Origin: Archangium lansingense
Lineage (GTDB): Bacteria; Myxococcota; Myxococcia; Myxococcales; Myxococcaceae
Reading direction: 5' to 3'
Assembly (NCBI RefSeq): GCF_026626635.1
Contig: NZ_JAPNKA010000001.1
Span: 6,882,001-6,946,000, forward strand
DNA: 64,000 nt
The notes beneath the pieces are model-generated. The model made no database searches and was not told the DNA's origin. It saw only the letters and a list, made by a program, of their open reading frames with translations. Position numbers and translations under genes: made by a program. Below, one piece after another: positions 33,724 to 43,074 of this stretch. The number at the start of each line of letters is the position of its first letter. Within the stretch, counting starts at the first letter, position 1.

Positions 33724-35481
33724 ATGGACGGTGGAGTGAGGGCGCGGATGAACGGGAGCAAACTGGCGAGCGGTTCGAGGGTAGCCATCGTCGGGGGTGG
33801 GATCGCCGGAGCGGGGCTCGCCGCCTCGCTGCTCTTCAACGGGAGGGCTCGCGGCTGTGCGCTCGACGTCCGGGTGTACGAGAGCGGCGAGCCGGGCACC
33901 ATCGCCCCGCCGGCCCTGCTCACGCCCGAGTGCCGCTCCCGTCTGGCCGCGCTCGGCTGCCGCGTGCCCCCGGAGTGGCGGGCCCATGAGCTGCGCGGGG
34001 TGGAGATCCTCTCTCACGGCAACCGAGAGGTGCTGCCCTCGACTGCCGGTGGCCTGTGGGTGGTGGATGGGTGGCCGCAGGGCCAGGGCGGGCTCGCGTT
34101 GGTGCGCGAGGTGCTCGCGGGCGCGGCCACGTCCCAGGGTGCGCGCTTCGTGCCCCGTCGGGTGGAGCGAGTGGAGAACCAGCCCTCGGCGCCGGATGCT
34201 CCCGCCGCGGTGCGCAAAAGTGGCCCGCTCGTGGTGAGAGCCCAGGGCAGCGGTGAGCGCTTCCATGCGGTGGCACTCGCCACCGGCGCCGGGCCGTCCA
34301 TGGGCGAGGCCTTCTTCCCAGGCTTCAGGCCCGCCCCCACCGTGGCGGCAGTGCAGGCGCGGCTGCGGCATGCGTCGCCCCGGCTGTCCGTGACGCCGCT
34401 CGCGCGGCTGTGGCTCTCGCCCCTGCCCTCGGTGGACGGGCTGCTGCTGCTGCCCGGCGCGCACTCGGTGTACGCGCTCGCCTTCGGGGCCGCGGTGACT
34501 CCGGCGGACCTGTGCCAGGCGCTGATGATGGCGGCCCGCGACGGGCTGGTGGAGGAAGGCTTCGAGCTGGCCGCGCTGGAGACGACGCGGCTGCCCTACG
34601 GTCCGGGACGTACCCTGGTGGCGCCCGGACAGCTCGCGGTGGGCGCGGTGGCGTTCGGCCATCCGCTGCAGCTCGGATTGTCCGAGACGCTGGCCTCGTG
34701 CAGCCGCGCGGCCGTGGCGCTGCTGGACGCCGGACTGGAGGGCCAGGCCCTGGAGCGTCGCTACGTGCGCGAGGGTCTCCACGAGATGCTCGAGGACTCG
34801 GCCGCGGGCGCTCGTGCCGTCACTTGGCTGCGCCGCGCCGGACGCCGGGCACCCCAGGCATTCCTGTCGGCTCGCAACCGCGGCACCTCGGGAGGTATGG
34901 GCGGCGGAGGCCTGCTGGGGCTCTCCTCCCCCACTCCCCTGTCCCTGCTCAACACCGCTCGCTGGGCCGGCATCCGCGAGACGATGTCCTCCTGGGTTCG
35001 CACCGCCGTGGAACCCCTGCCGGCGACGATTCCCTCGCTCGAGCCAGACCTCTACTACATCGTGGATGACGACCCGGACCAGCGCGAGGCAATGACGCAG
35101 CTGTTGGAGTCCACGGGGGCCCGGGTGGTGGCCTTCGCCGACGAGCTGGCGCTGTTCTGCGCGGTGGCGCGCCGCCCGCCCACGGCCATTCTCCTGGACG
35201 TGGTGCTGCACTGGGTGGACGGGCTGCGGCTGTGCGAGGGCCTCAAGCAGCACCCGCTCACGCGCGACACGCGGGTGGTGGTGATGAGCGGGTTGAACCG
35301 GCCCCATGTGCGCCAGCGCGCGCTCGACGCCGGCGCCGAGGCCTTCCTGCCCAAGCCCGTGGATCCCGAACGGCTGCTGCGCCAGCTCATGGGCCATGTC
35401 CCCGCCAGCGCCCCGGCAGCCCAGCCGAGCCGGTCCGCGGAGGGCAGCGTGTCCGACGAGACGGGACGCTACGCTTCCTGA
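33724..35481 (+). CDS. FAD-dependent oxidoreductase fused to a response regulator receiver
   Basis: The ATG at 33724 follows AGAGGA; a second ATG at 33748 is also possible. The 585 residues fall in two parts. Residues about 18-380 resemble an FAD oxidoreductase: dinucleotide motif VAIVGGGIAGAGLAASL, an aspartate/glutamate at the end of strand 2 (VRVYESG), an ATGAG motif near residue 190 and a second-half VGAVAFGHPLQLGLSETLASC cofactor loop. Residues about 440-560 are a receiver with VDDDPDQREAMTQLL, phosphoacceptor Asp in AILLDVVLHWVDG, VVMSGLNRP and LPKPVDPERLL with Lys. Such a fusion is rare. The substrate is unknown. Confidence 0.8.
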   Translation: MDGGVRARMNGSKLASGSRVAIVGGGIAGAGLAASLLFNGRARGCALDVRVYESGEPGTIAPPALLTPECRSRLAALGCRVPPEWRAHELRGVEILSHGNREVLPSTAGGLWVVDGWPQGQGGLALVREVLAGAATSQGARFVPRRVERVENQPSAPDAPAAVRKSGPLVVRAQGSGERFHAVALATGAGPSMGEAFFPGFRPAPTVAAVQARLRHASPRLSVTPLARLWLSPLPSVDGLLLLPGAHSVYALAFGAAVTPADLCQALMMAARDGLVEEGFELAALETTRLPYGPGRTLVAPGQLAVGAVAFGHPLQLGLSETLASCSRAAVALLDAGLEGQALERRYVREGLHEMLEDSAAGARAVTWLRRAGRRAPQAFLSARNRGTSGGMGGGGLLGLSSPTPLSLLNTARWAGIRETMSSWVRTAVEPLPATIPSLEPDLYYIVDDDPDQREAMTQLLESTGARVVAFADELALFCAVARRPPTAILLDVVLHWVDGLRLCEGLKQHPLTRDTRVVVMSGLNRPHVRQRALDAGAEAFLPKPVDPERLLRQLMGHVPASAPAAQPSRSAEGSVSDETGRYAS

Positions 35482-35596
35482 GTTCCTGGCGAAATCTCAG
35501 CTCACACCACGGATTTCCGAGGGCTCGTGCGCGTGCAACCCCGCGAAACACCGAGCGCCAGCGCGGGAATGCACCTTGCAACCTGCGCTGTCCACC

Positions 35597-35956
35597 ATGA
35601 GAAAATACCTCTGCGCGTTCCTGCTGTTGGGACTCTCCGCGTGTGGCCCGGACGGCTTCTTCTTCGATGACATCTTCCACGACGCGGGAGCCGTTCAGGG
35701 GCTCGGGACCTACCGAATCTCCGACAGCGGAGTTCAGTGCGTCCGGGCGCCCTGCCCCTCTCTGCTCGTCTCGCCACTCGACTCCCGCTCGGGGATCCGG
35801 GTGAGCGGAATCGAGTTCCCCTCCAGCATGTCGCAGCAGAAAAGGCAGGAGGTCTCCAACCTCATCTACACGCCCGAGGGGCTGGTGGCCCATGGGGCCC
35901 CACGCGGCGAGGGCGACGCGCGCGTGTTCGTGGTCCAGTCCCTCCCCGAGCGGTAG
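35597..35956 (+). CDS. Small lipoprotein
   Basis: The ATG at 35597 gives 119 residues with a clear lipoprotein signal (YLCAFLLLGLSAC, Cys16). The mature part starts GPDGFFFDDIFHD and has a GTYRISDSGVQCVRAPCPS motif with two Cys five residues apart, like small periplasmic proteins of the DUF6748 style; this resemblance is tentative. No signal for export beyond the outer membrane is visible. It sits convergent to the histidine kinase gene, 115 bases after the oxidoreductase-receiver gene, and could be a co-transcribed envelope component. Confidence 0.65.
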   Translation: MRKYLCAFLLLGLSACGPDGFFFDDIFHDAGAVQGLGTYRISDSGVQCVRAPCPSLLVSPLDSRSGIRVSGIEFPSSMSQQKRQEVSNLIYTPEGLVAHGAPRGEGDARVFVVQSLPER

Positions 35957-35992
35957 TCTCCCGAGCGGGAGCTCCGCGTTCGAGCGACTGGC

Positions 35993-38263
35993 TCAGGCAG
36001 AGGGTTGCGCCTGCTCCGCGGCCGGCCCGTCCCCTCGCAGCGAAGGGCTCTGATGGAGCCGCGGGAGCTCGACGGTGAAGGTGGAGCCCCTGCCTGGCTC
36101 GCTCTCGACGGAGATGTCGCCCCCGAGGACCTCCGCGCTCTGGCGGGCAAGCCACAGCCCGAGCCCCAACCCACCGTAGTGCCGCGCATCCACTGCGCGC
36201 TCCAATCTTTCGAAGATCCGCGCGTGGTCTTCCGGGGCCACGCCAATACCGTGATCGACCACCTGGAGGCGCACGCGCTCCGCCTGCGCCTCGAGCCTCA
36301 CGAAGATGGGGGCGCCGGCTCCGAACTTGATCGCATTGGATAGCAGGGCGCACACGATCCGCTCGAAACACTGGCGATCACATTCGCCAGGGATCGGGTC
36401 CGCGCATGCCAACCGGAGCTCCGTGCGGGCCTTCGCCGCCGCCTCCGCCTGCTGTTCGATCTGCTCCACCACGACCTTCCGGAAGTCGAGCGGCTCGTAC
36501 CGGGGCACGAGCCTGCCCGTGGAGAGCTGCGTGATGTCCAGCAACTGATCGCTGAGCTCCTGGAAGCGCCGCATCTGGCGCAGCGCGGCGGCGATCGGGG
36601 GTCTCAGCCGCGCCGCATCCACCTGTCCCCCGGCTGCGCCGTCCACCACCCGCAGCAGGAGCTGGATCTGCATCTTCATGGAGGTCAGCGGCGTCTTCAT
36701 CTCGTGGGCCGCGATCGACAGGAACTCGTCGCGCATCCCCAGCGCCCGCTGGACCTCGTGGAAGGCCCGCTCCGCCTCCTGCCGCGCCCGGCTCTCCTCG
36801 ACGAGCAGGCGATCCCTCTCGGCCTCCGCCCGGCGCCGGCTCGTGATGTCACGGAAGCTCCACACCCGCCCGACCACTTCCTCCCCCAGGCACTGGGGCC
36901 GGGAGAAACGCTCGAAGACGCGGCCATCCTCGAGCTGGATCTCGTCCTCGCTCTCCAGCTCGGGATGCGCGTAGAGGTATTTCACACGAGAGGCGAACGC
37001 CTCGGGCTCCACCAATTGATCGCGCACGAAGGTCAGCGCCAGCGCATCTTCGCTACTCTCGAGGACGGACGGAGGGAGCCGCCACAGCCTGGCGAAGCGT
37101 TGATTCACGGCGGTGATGTGGCCCTTCCTATCGACGACGAGCAGACCATCGGCGGTGGACTCCAGCGAGGAGTGCAGCAGGGAGAGGAACCGCGCCAGTT
37201 CCCGGGTGCGCTCGGCCACCCGCCCCTCGAGGTTCTCACGCTCTTTTTCCAGGGCCTCCCGCATCAGATGCCGCTCCTCGAAGGCAGCGGCCAGGACGAG
37301 GATGACGGCGTTGAACACCACGAGCCGGGCCTGGTACTGGGCGAAGGTCCGTGCGAGCGCCACCTCTCCAGCGTTCATGAAGACCAGGGAGTAGATCGTC
37401 ACGGTGGCCCACATCAGATTGGTGAGGACGGCCCCCTGGGCGCCGAACCGCAAGGTCATCCAGATCATGAGGGGGGTCAGCAGATACGTCATTTGGATGC
37501 CCACCTCGCCAAACCACCGCTGGAACTCGAGGGCGATGAGGATGGCGGCCAGCGTGAGCGCTGCCGCCAGCACCACTTCCCGGCGCGATCGGCGCGGACG
37601 CCCTGTCGGGCCCTCGGAGAGAGCCAGGATGAGGGTGGTCACGACCAGGACGCCCGCGGTGTTGGCGTTGAACCATATCCAGGCCTCCCGGAGGAACGCC
37701 GGTCCGAGCTCGACGATCCCCGCCGCCAGCAACACGAAATGGGAGGTGAGCGCGACGAGCGCGGAATGGACGAGGCCCCCGATGATCACGAAGCCCAGAA
37801 CCCCGCGCACGGTATGGGGCCAACGCATCGTCCCCACGTACCGGCGGATGAGCCAGACACTGACCACGGTCGCAAACGCGCGCCCCACGCCCATCAGGAG
37901 CGCAGCGGTGTAGTGCTGCAGCGCGGAGATGGGGACCTCACCTGGAACGACCCATCGCTTGGGGGCGAACAACCAGGCGGCGAGCAGGGAGCCGAGCAGG
38001 ACTGCGGGCCATCGCGAGGTGCCGCGCAAGAGCAGCATCGCGAGGGCAAAGCCCCCAGCCGGCCAGATGGTCAACAACCGGCCATCGGGCATGAGGTTCA
38101 TCCCGAGCCAGGTCAGCAGCAGATAGACGCCGGTAATCGCGAGAATCTCGGGGACGTAAAGAAGACGAGCTCGCCGGCTTGCCGTCCCCCCCTGCTTCCG
38201 TGGAGACCCTTCTGGTGCCGCCGATCCCACGTGCGCATCCATTTCGCAATGCTCCCCAGTCAA
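35993..38263 (-). CDS. MASE1-PAS sensor histidine kinase
   Basis: This 756-residue kinase has an N-terminal MASE1-type membrane sensor of about eight helices (residues 35-320), a short coiled coil (EERHLMREALEKERENLEGRVAER), a PAS domain at about 350-470 (LLVVDRKGHITAVNQRFARLWRL), then a HisKA region with phosphoacceptor His in SIAAHEMKTPLTSMKMQIQ, and an HATPase with N-box LLSNAIKFG, DHGIGVAPEDHARIFERL and GGLGLGLWLARQSAE. The Asn in the N-box and two G-boxes are intact. No receiver is attached, so it may phosphorylate the receivers encoded at 32737-35481. The start at 38263 could be shortened to Met at 38242. Confidence 0.9.
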   Translation of the reverse strand: MTGEHCEMDAHVGSAAPEGSPRKQGGTASRRARLLYVPEILAITGVYLLLTWLGMNLMPDGRLLTIWPAGGFALAMLLLRGTSRWPAVLLGSLLAAWLFAPKRWVVPGEVPISALQHYTAALLMGVGRAFATVVSVWLIRRYVGTMRWPHTVRGVLGFVIIGGLVHSALVALTSHFVLLAAGIVELGPAFLREAWIWFNANTAGVLVVTTLILALSEGPTGRPRRSRREVVLAAALTLAAILIALEFQRWFGEVGIQMTYLLTPLMIWMTLRFGAQGAVLTNLMWATVTIYSLVFMNAGEVALARTFAQYQARLVVFNAVILVLAAAFEERHLMREALEKERENLEGRVAERTRELARFLSLLHSSLESTADGLLVVDRKGHITAVNQRFARLWRLPPSVLESSEDALALTFVRDQLVEPEAFASRVKYLYAHPELESEDEIQLEDGRVFERFSRPQCLGEEVVGRVWSFRDITSRRRAEAERDRLLVEESRARQEAERAFHEVQRALGMRDEFLSIAAHEMKTPLTSMKMQIQLLLRVVDGAAGGQVDAARLRPPIAAALRQMRRFQELSDQLLDITQLSTGRLVPRYEPLDFRKVVVEQIEQQAEAAAKARTELRLACADPIPGECDRQCFERIVCALLSNAIKFGAGAPIFVRLEAQAERVRLQVVDHGIGVAPEDHARIFERLERAVDARHYGGLGLGLWLARQSAEVLGGDISVESEPGRGSTFTVELPRLHQSPSLRGDGPAAEQAQPSA

Positions 38264-38363
38264 GAGAAGCCCGGAGCAAAATCAGGCATGCCCGACGCCA
38301 CCTTGGGCCGCGCGTGCCCTCTGGAGCCACCGCGCACCGAGGGATCAATCGGTAGAGTGCGCC

Positions 38364-39278
38364 CTACCCCTCCCCAGCGCCGGAACCTTTTTCCTTCAAC
38401 CACACGTCATACGGCGGCTCGACGAAGCTCGCCCCCGCTTCCTTGCGGAACCACGTGAGCTGTCGCTTGGCGTAACGGCGCGTCTCCTGGGCCGCCTGCT
38501 GGATGGCCTCCTGCACCGTGAGCGTCCCATCCACCACCGCCTTCGCCTGCACGTACCCCACGCTGCGCATGGGCGCGGCCTCCGCGTAGCCCCGGGAGAT
38601 CAGCTCGCGCACCTCGTCCACCAGCCCTCGCTGGAACATGGCGGCGGTGCGCGCGTCGATGCTCTGGTACAGCGCCTCGCGCGGCGGCGACAGCACGTGC
38701 ATCCGGAAGGGATACCGGTCCGCGGCGAACGCATGCTCCTTGCGGAACTCGGAGGCAGGTTTGCCCGTCTGTTTGTGGATCTCCAGCGCCCGGATGGTGC
38801 GCACCAGATCCTTCGGCGGCAGCTTCGCGGCGGTCTCCGGATCCACCTCGGCGAGCTTGCGGTGCACGGCCTCCCGCCCCTCGGCGGCGGCGAGCGCCTC
38901 CAGCTCAGCGCGCAGCTCGGGGTCTGCGCCCGGTGCCTCCACCAGGCCGTGCAGCAGGATGCGCAGGTACATGCCCGTGCCACCCACCACGAACACGGGC
39001 CGGCCCCGGGAAGTGATGTCCTCGATGACCGCATCCGCGCGACGCTGGTACTCGGCGGCGGAGAAGGGCTCGAGCGGCTCCACCACGGAGATGAGGTGGT
39101 GTGGCACAGCGGCCAGCTCCTCCGCCGAAGGCTTCGCCGTACCGATATCGAAATACCGGTACACCTGCTGCGAGTCCGCGCTGACGATCTCCCCACCCTG
39201 GCGGCGGGCGAGCTCGATGGCGAGCGCGGTCTTCCCAGACGCGGTGGGCCCGGCGATGACGGTGAGGAAGGGCTTCAT
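38364..39278 (-). CDS. miaA: tRNA dimethylallyltransferase MiaA
   Basis: The 304-residue enzyme starts at ATG 39278 and has the P-loop AGPTASGKTALAIELA, the DSQQVYRYFDIGTAKPS motif with the catalytic Asp, VGGTGMYLRILL, and the C-terminal SVGYVQA and RRYAKRQLTWFRKE motifs that bind tRNA. It transfers a dimethylallyl group to A37 of tRNAs that read UNN codons. Nothing unusual is seen. It is preceded by hisS about 77 bases upstream on the same strand. Confidence 0.97.
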   Translation of the reverse strand: MKPFLTVIAGPTASGKTALAIELARRQGGEIVSADSQQVYRYFDIGTAKPSAEELAAVPHHLISVVEPLEPFSAAEYQRRADAVIEDITSRGRPVFVVGGTGMYLRILLHGLVEAPGADPELRAELEALAAAEGREAVHRKLAEVDPETAAKLPPKDLVRTIRALEIHKQTGKPASEFRKEHAFAADRYPFRMHVLSPPREALYQSIDARTAAMFQRGLVDEVRELISRGYAEAAPMRSVGYVQAKAVVDGTLTVQEAIQQAAQETRRYAKRQLTWFRKEAGASFVEPPYDVWLKEKGSGAGEG

Positions 39279-39354
39279 CTCGGACCTCGAGCGCCGCCGG
39301 AGCTGCGGCACCCGGCGTTCACCAACTGGTCCGATGGTCGGACCAGTTCACGTC

Positions 39355-40647
39355 TCAAGAGGCCGCGGGGGCCGAGGGCCGAGCGAGCGCCTCGCGCACG
39401 GCGGAGGCCAGGTTCTCGAGCCGCACGGGGATGGGGTCTCCCCCCGCCATGGGCTTGAGCTGGGCCTGACCGCTTTCACGCTCGGCCTGTCCGAGCACCA
39501 GCGAGAAACGAGCGCCCGTCTTGTCCGCACGCTTCATCTGGCTCTTGAGGCTGCCGCCACGCGTGTCGAACTCCACGCGCAGGCCCTCGCGGCGCATCCG
39601 GCTCACCAGCCCGAAGGCCACGTCCGAGGAACCCTCGTCCGCCACGGCGATGAAGAGGTCCACTGGCGGAGCGAACTGCTGGCCGCTCTCCTTGAGCAGC
39701 AGGCAGAGCCGATCCAACCCCAGGCCGAAGCCCACCGCGGGCACGTCCGGCCCACCGAGGCTCTTCACCAGCTTGTCATAGCGGCCACCCCCGCCCACGG
39801 TGCTGGCGGTGCCCAGCGCCGGGTGCGCGGCGATGAACTCGAAGGTGGTGCGCGTGTAGTAGTCCAGGCCGCGCATGATGCGCGGGTTGACCACGTATTT
39901 GATCCCCAGCACGTCCAGCTTGCGCTGCACCTCGGCGAAGTGCGCGCGGCACGGCTCGCACAGCGACTCGAGGATATTCGGGGCGGCGTTGGCGATCTGC
40001 TGACAGCGCTCGTTCTTGCAGTCGAGCACCCGGAGCGGGTTCTTCTCCAAGCGCACCTGGCAGTCCGAGCACAGCTCGCTGGCGTGAGCGCGCAGGTGCT
40101 CCACCAGCCGGTTCTGGTAGCCGGGCCGGCACGCGTCGTCGCCCAGCGAGTTGATGTTGAGCGACACGTCCTGGAGCCCCAGCTTCTGCAGGAGCTGCAC
40201 GACCATGTCCATCATCTCCACGTCCTGGGCGGGCTCCTTGGAGCCGTAGCCCTCGGCGCCGATCTGGTGGAACTGACGGTAGCGGCCCGTCTTCATCCGC
40301 TCGTAGCGGAACATGGGGCCCATGTAGAACCAGCGGGTGATGGGCTCCTGGTTGCTGATGGAGTGCTCGATGTACGAGCGAGCCGCCGGAGCGGTGCCCT
40401 CGGGACGCAGGGACAGGCTGCGGCCACCCTTGTCCTCGAAGGTGTACATCTCCTTGCCGACGATGTCGGTCGTCTCGCCCACGCTGCGCACGAAGAGGGC
40501 GGTGTCCTCCACCATGGGCGTGCGCACCTCGCCGTAGCCGAAGCGCGAGAAGATGTCCCGGGCGGTGCGCTCGACGTGCTGCCACACCTCCACGTCGCCG
40601 GGGAGGATGTCGTTCATGCCCTTGACGCCACTGACCTTCTGACTCAC
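39355..40647 (-). CDS. hisS: Histidine-tRNA ligase
   Basis: GTG at 40647 with GGAGAG 7 bases upstream overlaps the psd stop (GTGA) and gives 430 residues beginning VSQKVSGVKGMNDILPG. Class II synthetase motifs are clear: motif 1 region YGEVRTPMVEDTALF, motif 2 MFRYERMKTGRYRQFHQ, histidine-specific loops GLDYYTRTTFEF and GGRYDKL, and motif 3 GFGLGLDRLCLLL. The C-terminal anticodon-binding domain starts near residue 330 (VDLFIAVADEG). Four Cys in CSDCQVRL and CEPCRAHF suggest a zinc site in the insertion, typical of some hisS. Attaches histidine to tRNA. Confidence 0.97.
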   Translation of the reverse strand: MSQKVSGVKGMNDILPGDVEVWQHVERTARDIFSRFGYGEVRTPMVEDTALFVRSVGETTDIVGKEMYTFEDKGGRSLSLRPEGTAPAARSYIEHSISNQEPITRWFYMGPMFRYERMKTGRYRQFHQIGAEGYGSKEPAQDVEMMDMVVQLLQKLGLQDVSLNINSLGDDACRPGYQNRLVEHLRAHASELCSDCQVRLEKNPLRVLDCKNERCQQIANAAPNILESLCEPCRAHFAEVQRKLDVLGIKYVVNPRIMRGLDYYTRTTFEFIAAHPALGTASTVGGGGRYDKLVKSLGGPDVPAVGFGLGLDRLCLLLKESGQQFAPPVDLFIAVADEGSSDVAFGLVSRMRREGLRVEFDTRGGSLKSQMKRADKTGARFSLVLGQAERESGQAQLKPMAGGDPIPVRLENLASAVREALARPSAPAAS

Positions 40648-41486
40648 GGAATCTCTCCAATCCGCCGGCCCATGCGCACCACCGCCTCGGGCTGGAGGCT
40701 GTCGTCCCACTTCACCCGCCCCGGCTCGAAGACGAGGATGACGGTGGAACCCATCTCGAAACGGCCCAGCTCCCCGCCCTTCTCCACCGGCATGGCGGTG
40801 TTGTAGCGGTGCACCTTGCCCGGCTTGCCCGTGTGCGTGACGACGTCCTCGTACGCGGCCTTGATGCGGGACACGCAGGTGGCGCCCACCTTCACCACGG
40901 CGCACTTGCCAGCCACCGTGTCCAGGTAGGTGACGAGCCGCTCATTGACGCAGAAGAGCGCCTGCTTGTTCTTCACCGAGGCCGGGTTGACGGGCCAGAA
41001 CTCGCCGGGGATGTACGAGTAGCCGGTGATCTTCCCGCCCAGCGGCGCGTGGATGCGGTGGTAGTCGCGCGGGGACAGGTAGATGGTGGTCCAGGCGCCA
41101 CCGTGGAAGGGCTTCGCGGCCTCCTCGTCACCGAGCAGCTCGCCCACCGAGTAGTGGATGCCCTTGGCCTGCATGACGCGGCCGTGCTCGGCGTAGCCCA
41201 CCTGGGACACGGCGCCGTCCACCGGGGACACCACCACCTTCTCGCCCGGATCCACGGGGCGCGAGCCCTCCTTCAGGCCACGGGTGAAGAACTGCGCGAA
41301 GGTCGGGTAGTGCTCCAGGGCGAGCTCCGCCTCGGCCACGTCCACCTTGTACGCCTTGGCGAAGGCCTTGATGGCCGCCCGGTGCAACGGGGCCGGGGCG
41401 GGCAGACGGGTGGCCATCCCCACCGCCGTCGAGAGGGCGGACTTGGGGAGGATGTTCATCAACTTCATGAAGGTCTGTTCGTTCAT
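40644..41486 (-). CDS. psd: Phosphatidylserine decarboxylase
   Basis: From ATG 41486 the proenzyme has 280 residues. Landmarks are KAFAKAYKVDVAEAEL, YPTFAQFFTRGLKEGSRPVD, VVSPVDGAVSQVG, YLSPRDYHRIHAPL with the catalytic Asp/His, and the self-cleavage site MGSTVILVFEPG, where Ser becomes the pyruvoyl cofactor (the more common form is LGST). It converts phosphatidylserine to phosphatidylethanolamine at the inner membrane. The stop overlaps hisS by four bases, and the lipoprotein-like gene lies upstream with a 52-base gap. Confidence 0.95.
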   Translation of the reverse strand: MNEQTFMKLMNILPKSALSTAVGMATRLPAPAPLHRAAIKAFAKAYKVDVAEAELALEHYPTFAQFFTRGLKEGSRPVDPGEKVVVSPVDGAVSQVGYAEHGRVMQAKGIHYSVGELLGDEEAAKPFHGGAWTTIYLSPRDYHRIHAPLGGKITGYSYIPGEFWPVNPASVKNKQALFCVNERLVTYLDTVAGKCAVVKVGATCVSRIKAAYEDVVTHTGKPGKVHRYNTAMPVEKGGELGRFEMGSTVILVFEPGRVKWDDSLQPEAVVRMGRRIGEIP

Positions 41487-41538
41487 GAGACCGGTTCCGC
41501 GTGGGGGGATATCTGGGAGTGAGATGCGCGAGCCCGCT

Positions 41539-42261
41539 TCAGCGACCGCCGTCCGTGGCAGGGCCACCCGTGCCGCCATCCACGGGGATGACCTGGATGG
41601 CGCTCTTGGGCACCTGGGCGAGCACCTTGCCGTCTTCGATGATCAACACCTGATCCTGCAGCGGGGCATACTGTTGGCGACACGCCGGGCGGTCCGCCAA
41701 TTCCCAGCGGTCGCGGCGGCCGCGGCCCTTCACCTCGAGCGACTCGCCCTTCTGGAAGCAGCCGGAGCTCGCCAGCTGGGCCTCCGGGGTGCCGACCCCG
41801 GGTACGCCCGCGGTACCACCATCGGCCCCGGCGTCAGTGTCAGGGGCCTCGTCAGGCGGCTCGGAGGCCGAGGGGCCAGGCGACGTGCTGGGGGCGGAGT
41901 TGAAGCTGGAGGGGACCTGGGTCGGAGTGCGCGCCTGGGCGAGGGCGTCGGCCTTGGCCTTCTCCTGGGCCTCGGCCTGCTGCTTGCCGGTCTGAATGCG
42001 GGTGCGCAGCTCCTGGGCGGCCGGGGCGTCCAGGCTGTCCGAGGGCACCTGGCTCAGCAGGGACTCCACCTCGGCCAGCTCCGGGTCCAGGAAGGCGTCA
42101 TCGCCCTTCTCCGCGTAGAGCTTGCCGAAGCGCGTGTGCGCCTGGGTGTACTCCTCGGAGGGCTTGGCGGGCTTGCGGCAGGCCACGGGGGCCGCCGCCA
42201 CGAGGAGGGCCGTCAGGAGGCCCACGAAGGTCCGGCTGGAAAGGGAGCTGTAGGGACGCAC
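41539..42261 (-). CDS. Secreted/lipoprotein-like protein of unknown function
   Basis: The 240-residue product has a signal-type N-terminus (FVGLLTALLVAAAPVACRK); the Cys could be lipidated although the PVAC site is weak. Residues about 30-110 are helical with a TPR-like feel (YTQAHTRFGKLYAEKGDDAFLDPELAEV), followed by a Pro/Ser/Asp-rich linker and a C-terminal SH3-like beta segment (FQKGESLEVKGRGRRDRW, YAPLQDQVLIIEDGKVLAQVP). Similar architecture is found in periplasmic myxobacterial proteins without known role. It sits upstream of psd. Confidence 0.7.
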   Translation of the reverse strand: MRPYSSLSSRTFVGLLTALLVAAAPVACRKPAKPSEEYTQAHTRFGKLYAEKGDDAFLDPELAEVESLLSQVPSDSLDAPAAQELRTRIQTGKQQAEAQEKAKADALAQARTPTQVPSSFNSAPSTSPGPSASEPPDEAPDTDAGADGGTAGVPGVGTPEAQLASSGCFQKGESLEVKGRGRRDRWELADRPACRQQYAPLQDQVLIIEDGKVLAQVPKSAIQVIPVDGGTGGPATDGGR

Positions 42262-42310
42262 AAGGCCGGTTTTCTACGCCATTTCCGGACCGCCGCGCCC
42301 GTTTTTCGAC

Positions 42311-43042
42311 TCACACCCCGAGGAACAGTCGCTTGCCGAAGTTGAGCGCCAGCGAGGCGTCGAAGATCTTCTGCGCCGCGGACTCGATGTCGTACTCCAC
42401 CCGGAGGTACTCCACCGTGCGCGCCCCGGTGTCGCAGATCACGAAGCACGCCCGGTTGTCGTAGTCCCGAGGCTGCCCCACGCTGCCCACCGAGATGATG
42501 TACTTGTAGCCCCGGCGGATGCCGAACTTCTGCGCCACCACGTCATGCACCTCGCCATTGCCAATGGCGAACGCCTTGCACAGGTGGCTGTGCCCGATGA
42601 ACGTCACCTCCGGCAGGTGCTCCACGTACGGCGCCAGCTCCCGCGCCTGCTCCAGCGCGAAGATGTACTCGTACGCCTTGGGCTCCACCGGCGAGCCATG
42701 GCTGAAGCCCACGTCCCCAATCCGGTACGTGTACGGCAGGCTCTTGAGCCACTCCATGTTCTCGTCGGACAGCACCCCGGCGGACCAGTCCAGCGCGTGG
42801 CGGGCGGCGTCGTAGTAGTACGAGTAGTCCATCCGCCCGGCCACCGCCGCATCGTGGTTGCCCAGCAACGTCACCTCCGTCACCGAGCGCACCAGATCGC
42901 AGCACGCGTTGGGCGAGGCCCCGTAGCCGACGATGTCCCCCAGCGAGACGATGCGATCCACCTTCTGCTCTTCCGCAACCCGCAGGACCTCCGTCAGGGC
43001 CTCGATGTTGGAGTGGACGTCAGAGATGATCGCGATTCGCAT
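42311..43042 (-). CDS. Metallophosphoesterase (YfcE/MJ0936-like)
   Basis: The 243-residue enzyme carries the calcineurin-type motifs: SDVHSNIEAL (Asp and His), GDIVGYG, LLGNHDAAV, FSHGSP and FIGHSHLCKAF, followed by a RGYKYIISVGSVGQPRD loop. These ligands bind two metals for phosphodiester or phosphomonoester hydrolysis. Substrate is unknown. It lies 49 bases upstream of the secreted-protein gene, all on the minus strand. Confidence 0.9.
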   Translation of the reverse strand: MRIAIISDVHSNIEALTEVLRVAEEQKVDRIVSLGDIVGYGASPNACCDLVRSVTEVTLLGNHDAAVAGRMDYSYYYDAARHALDWSAGVLSDENMEWLKSLPYTYRIGDVGFSHGSPVEPKAYEYIFALEQARELAPYVEHLPEVTFIGHSHLCKAFAIGNGEVHDVVAQKFGIRRGYKYIISVGSVGQPRDYDNRACFVICDTGARTVEYLRVEYDIESAAQKIFDASLALNFGKRLFLGV

Positions 43043-43074
43043 GGTGGGTTCTCGCCGGTGTCCACGTCCGGTCT

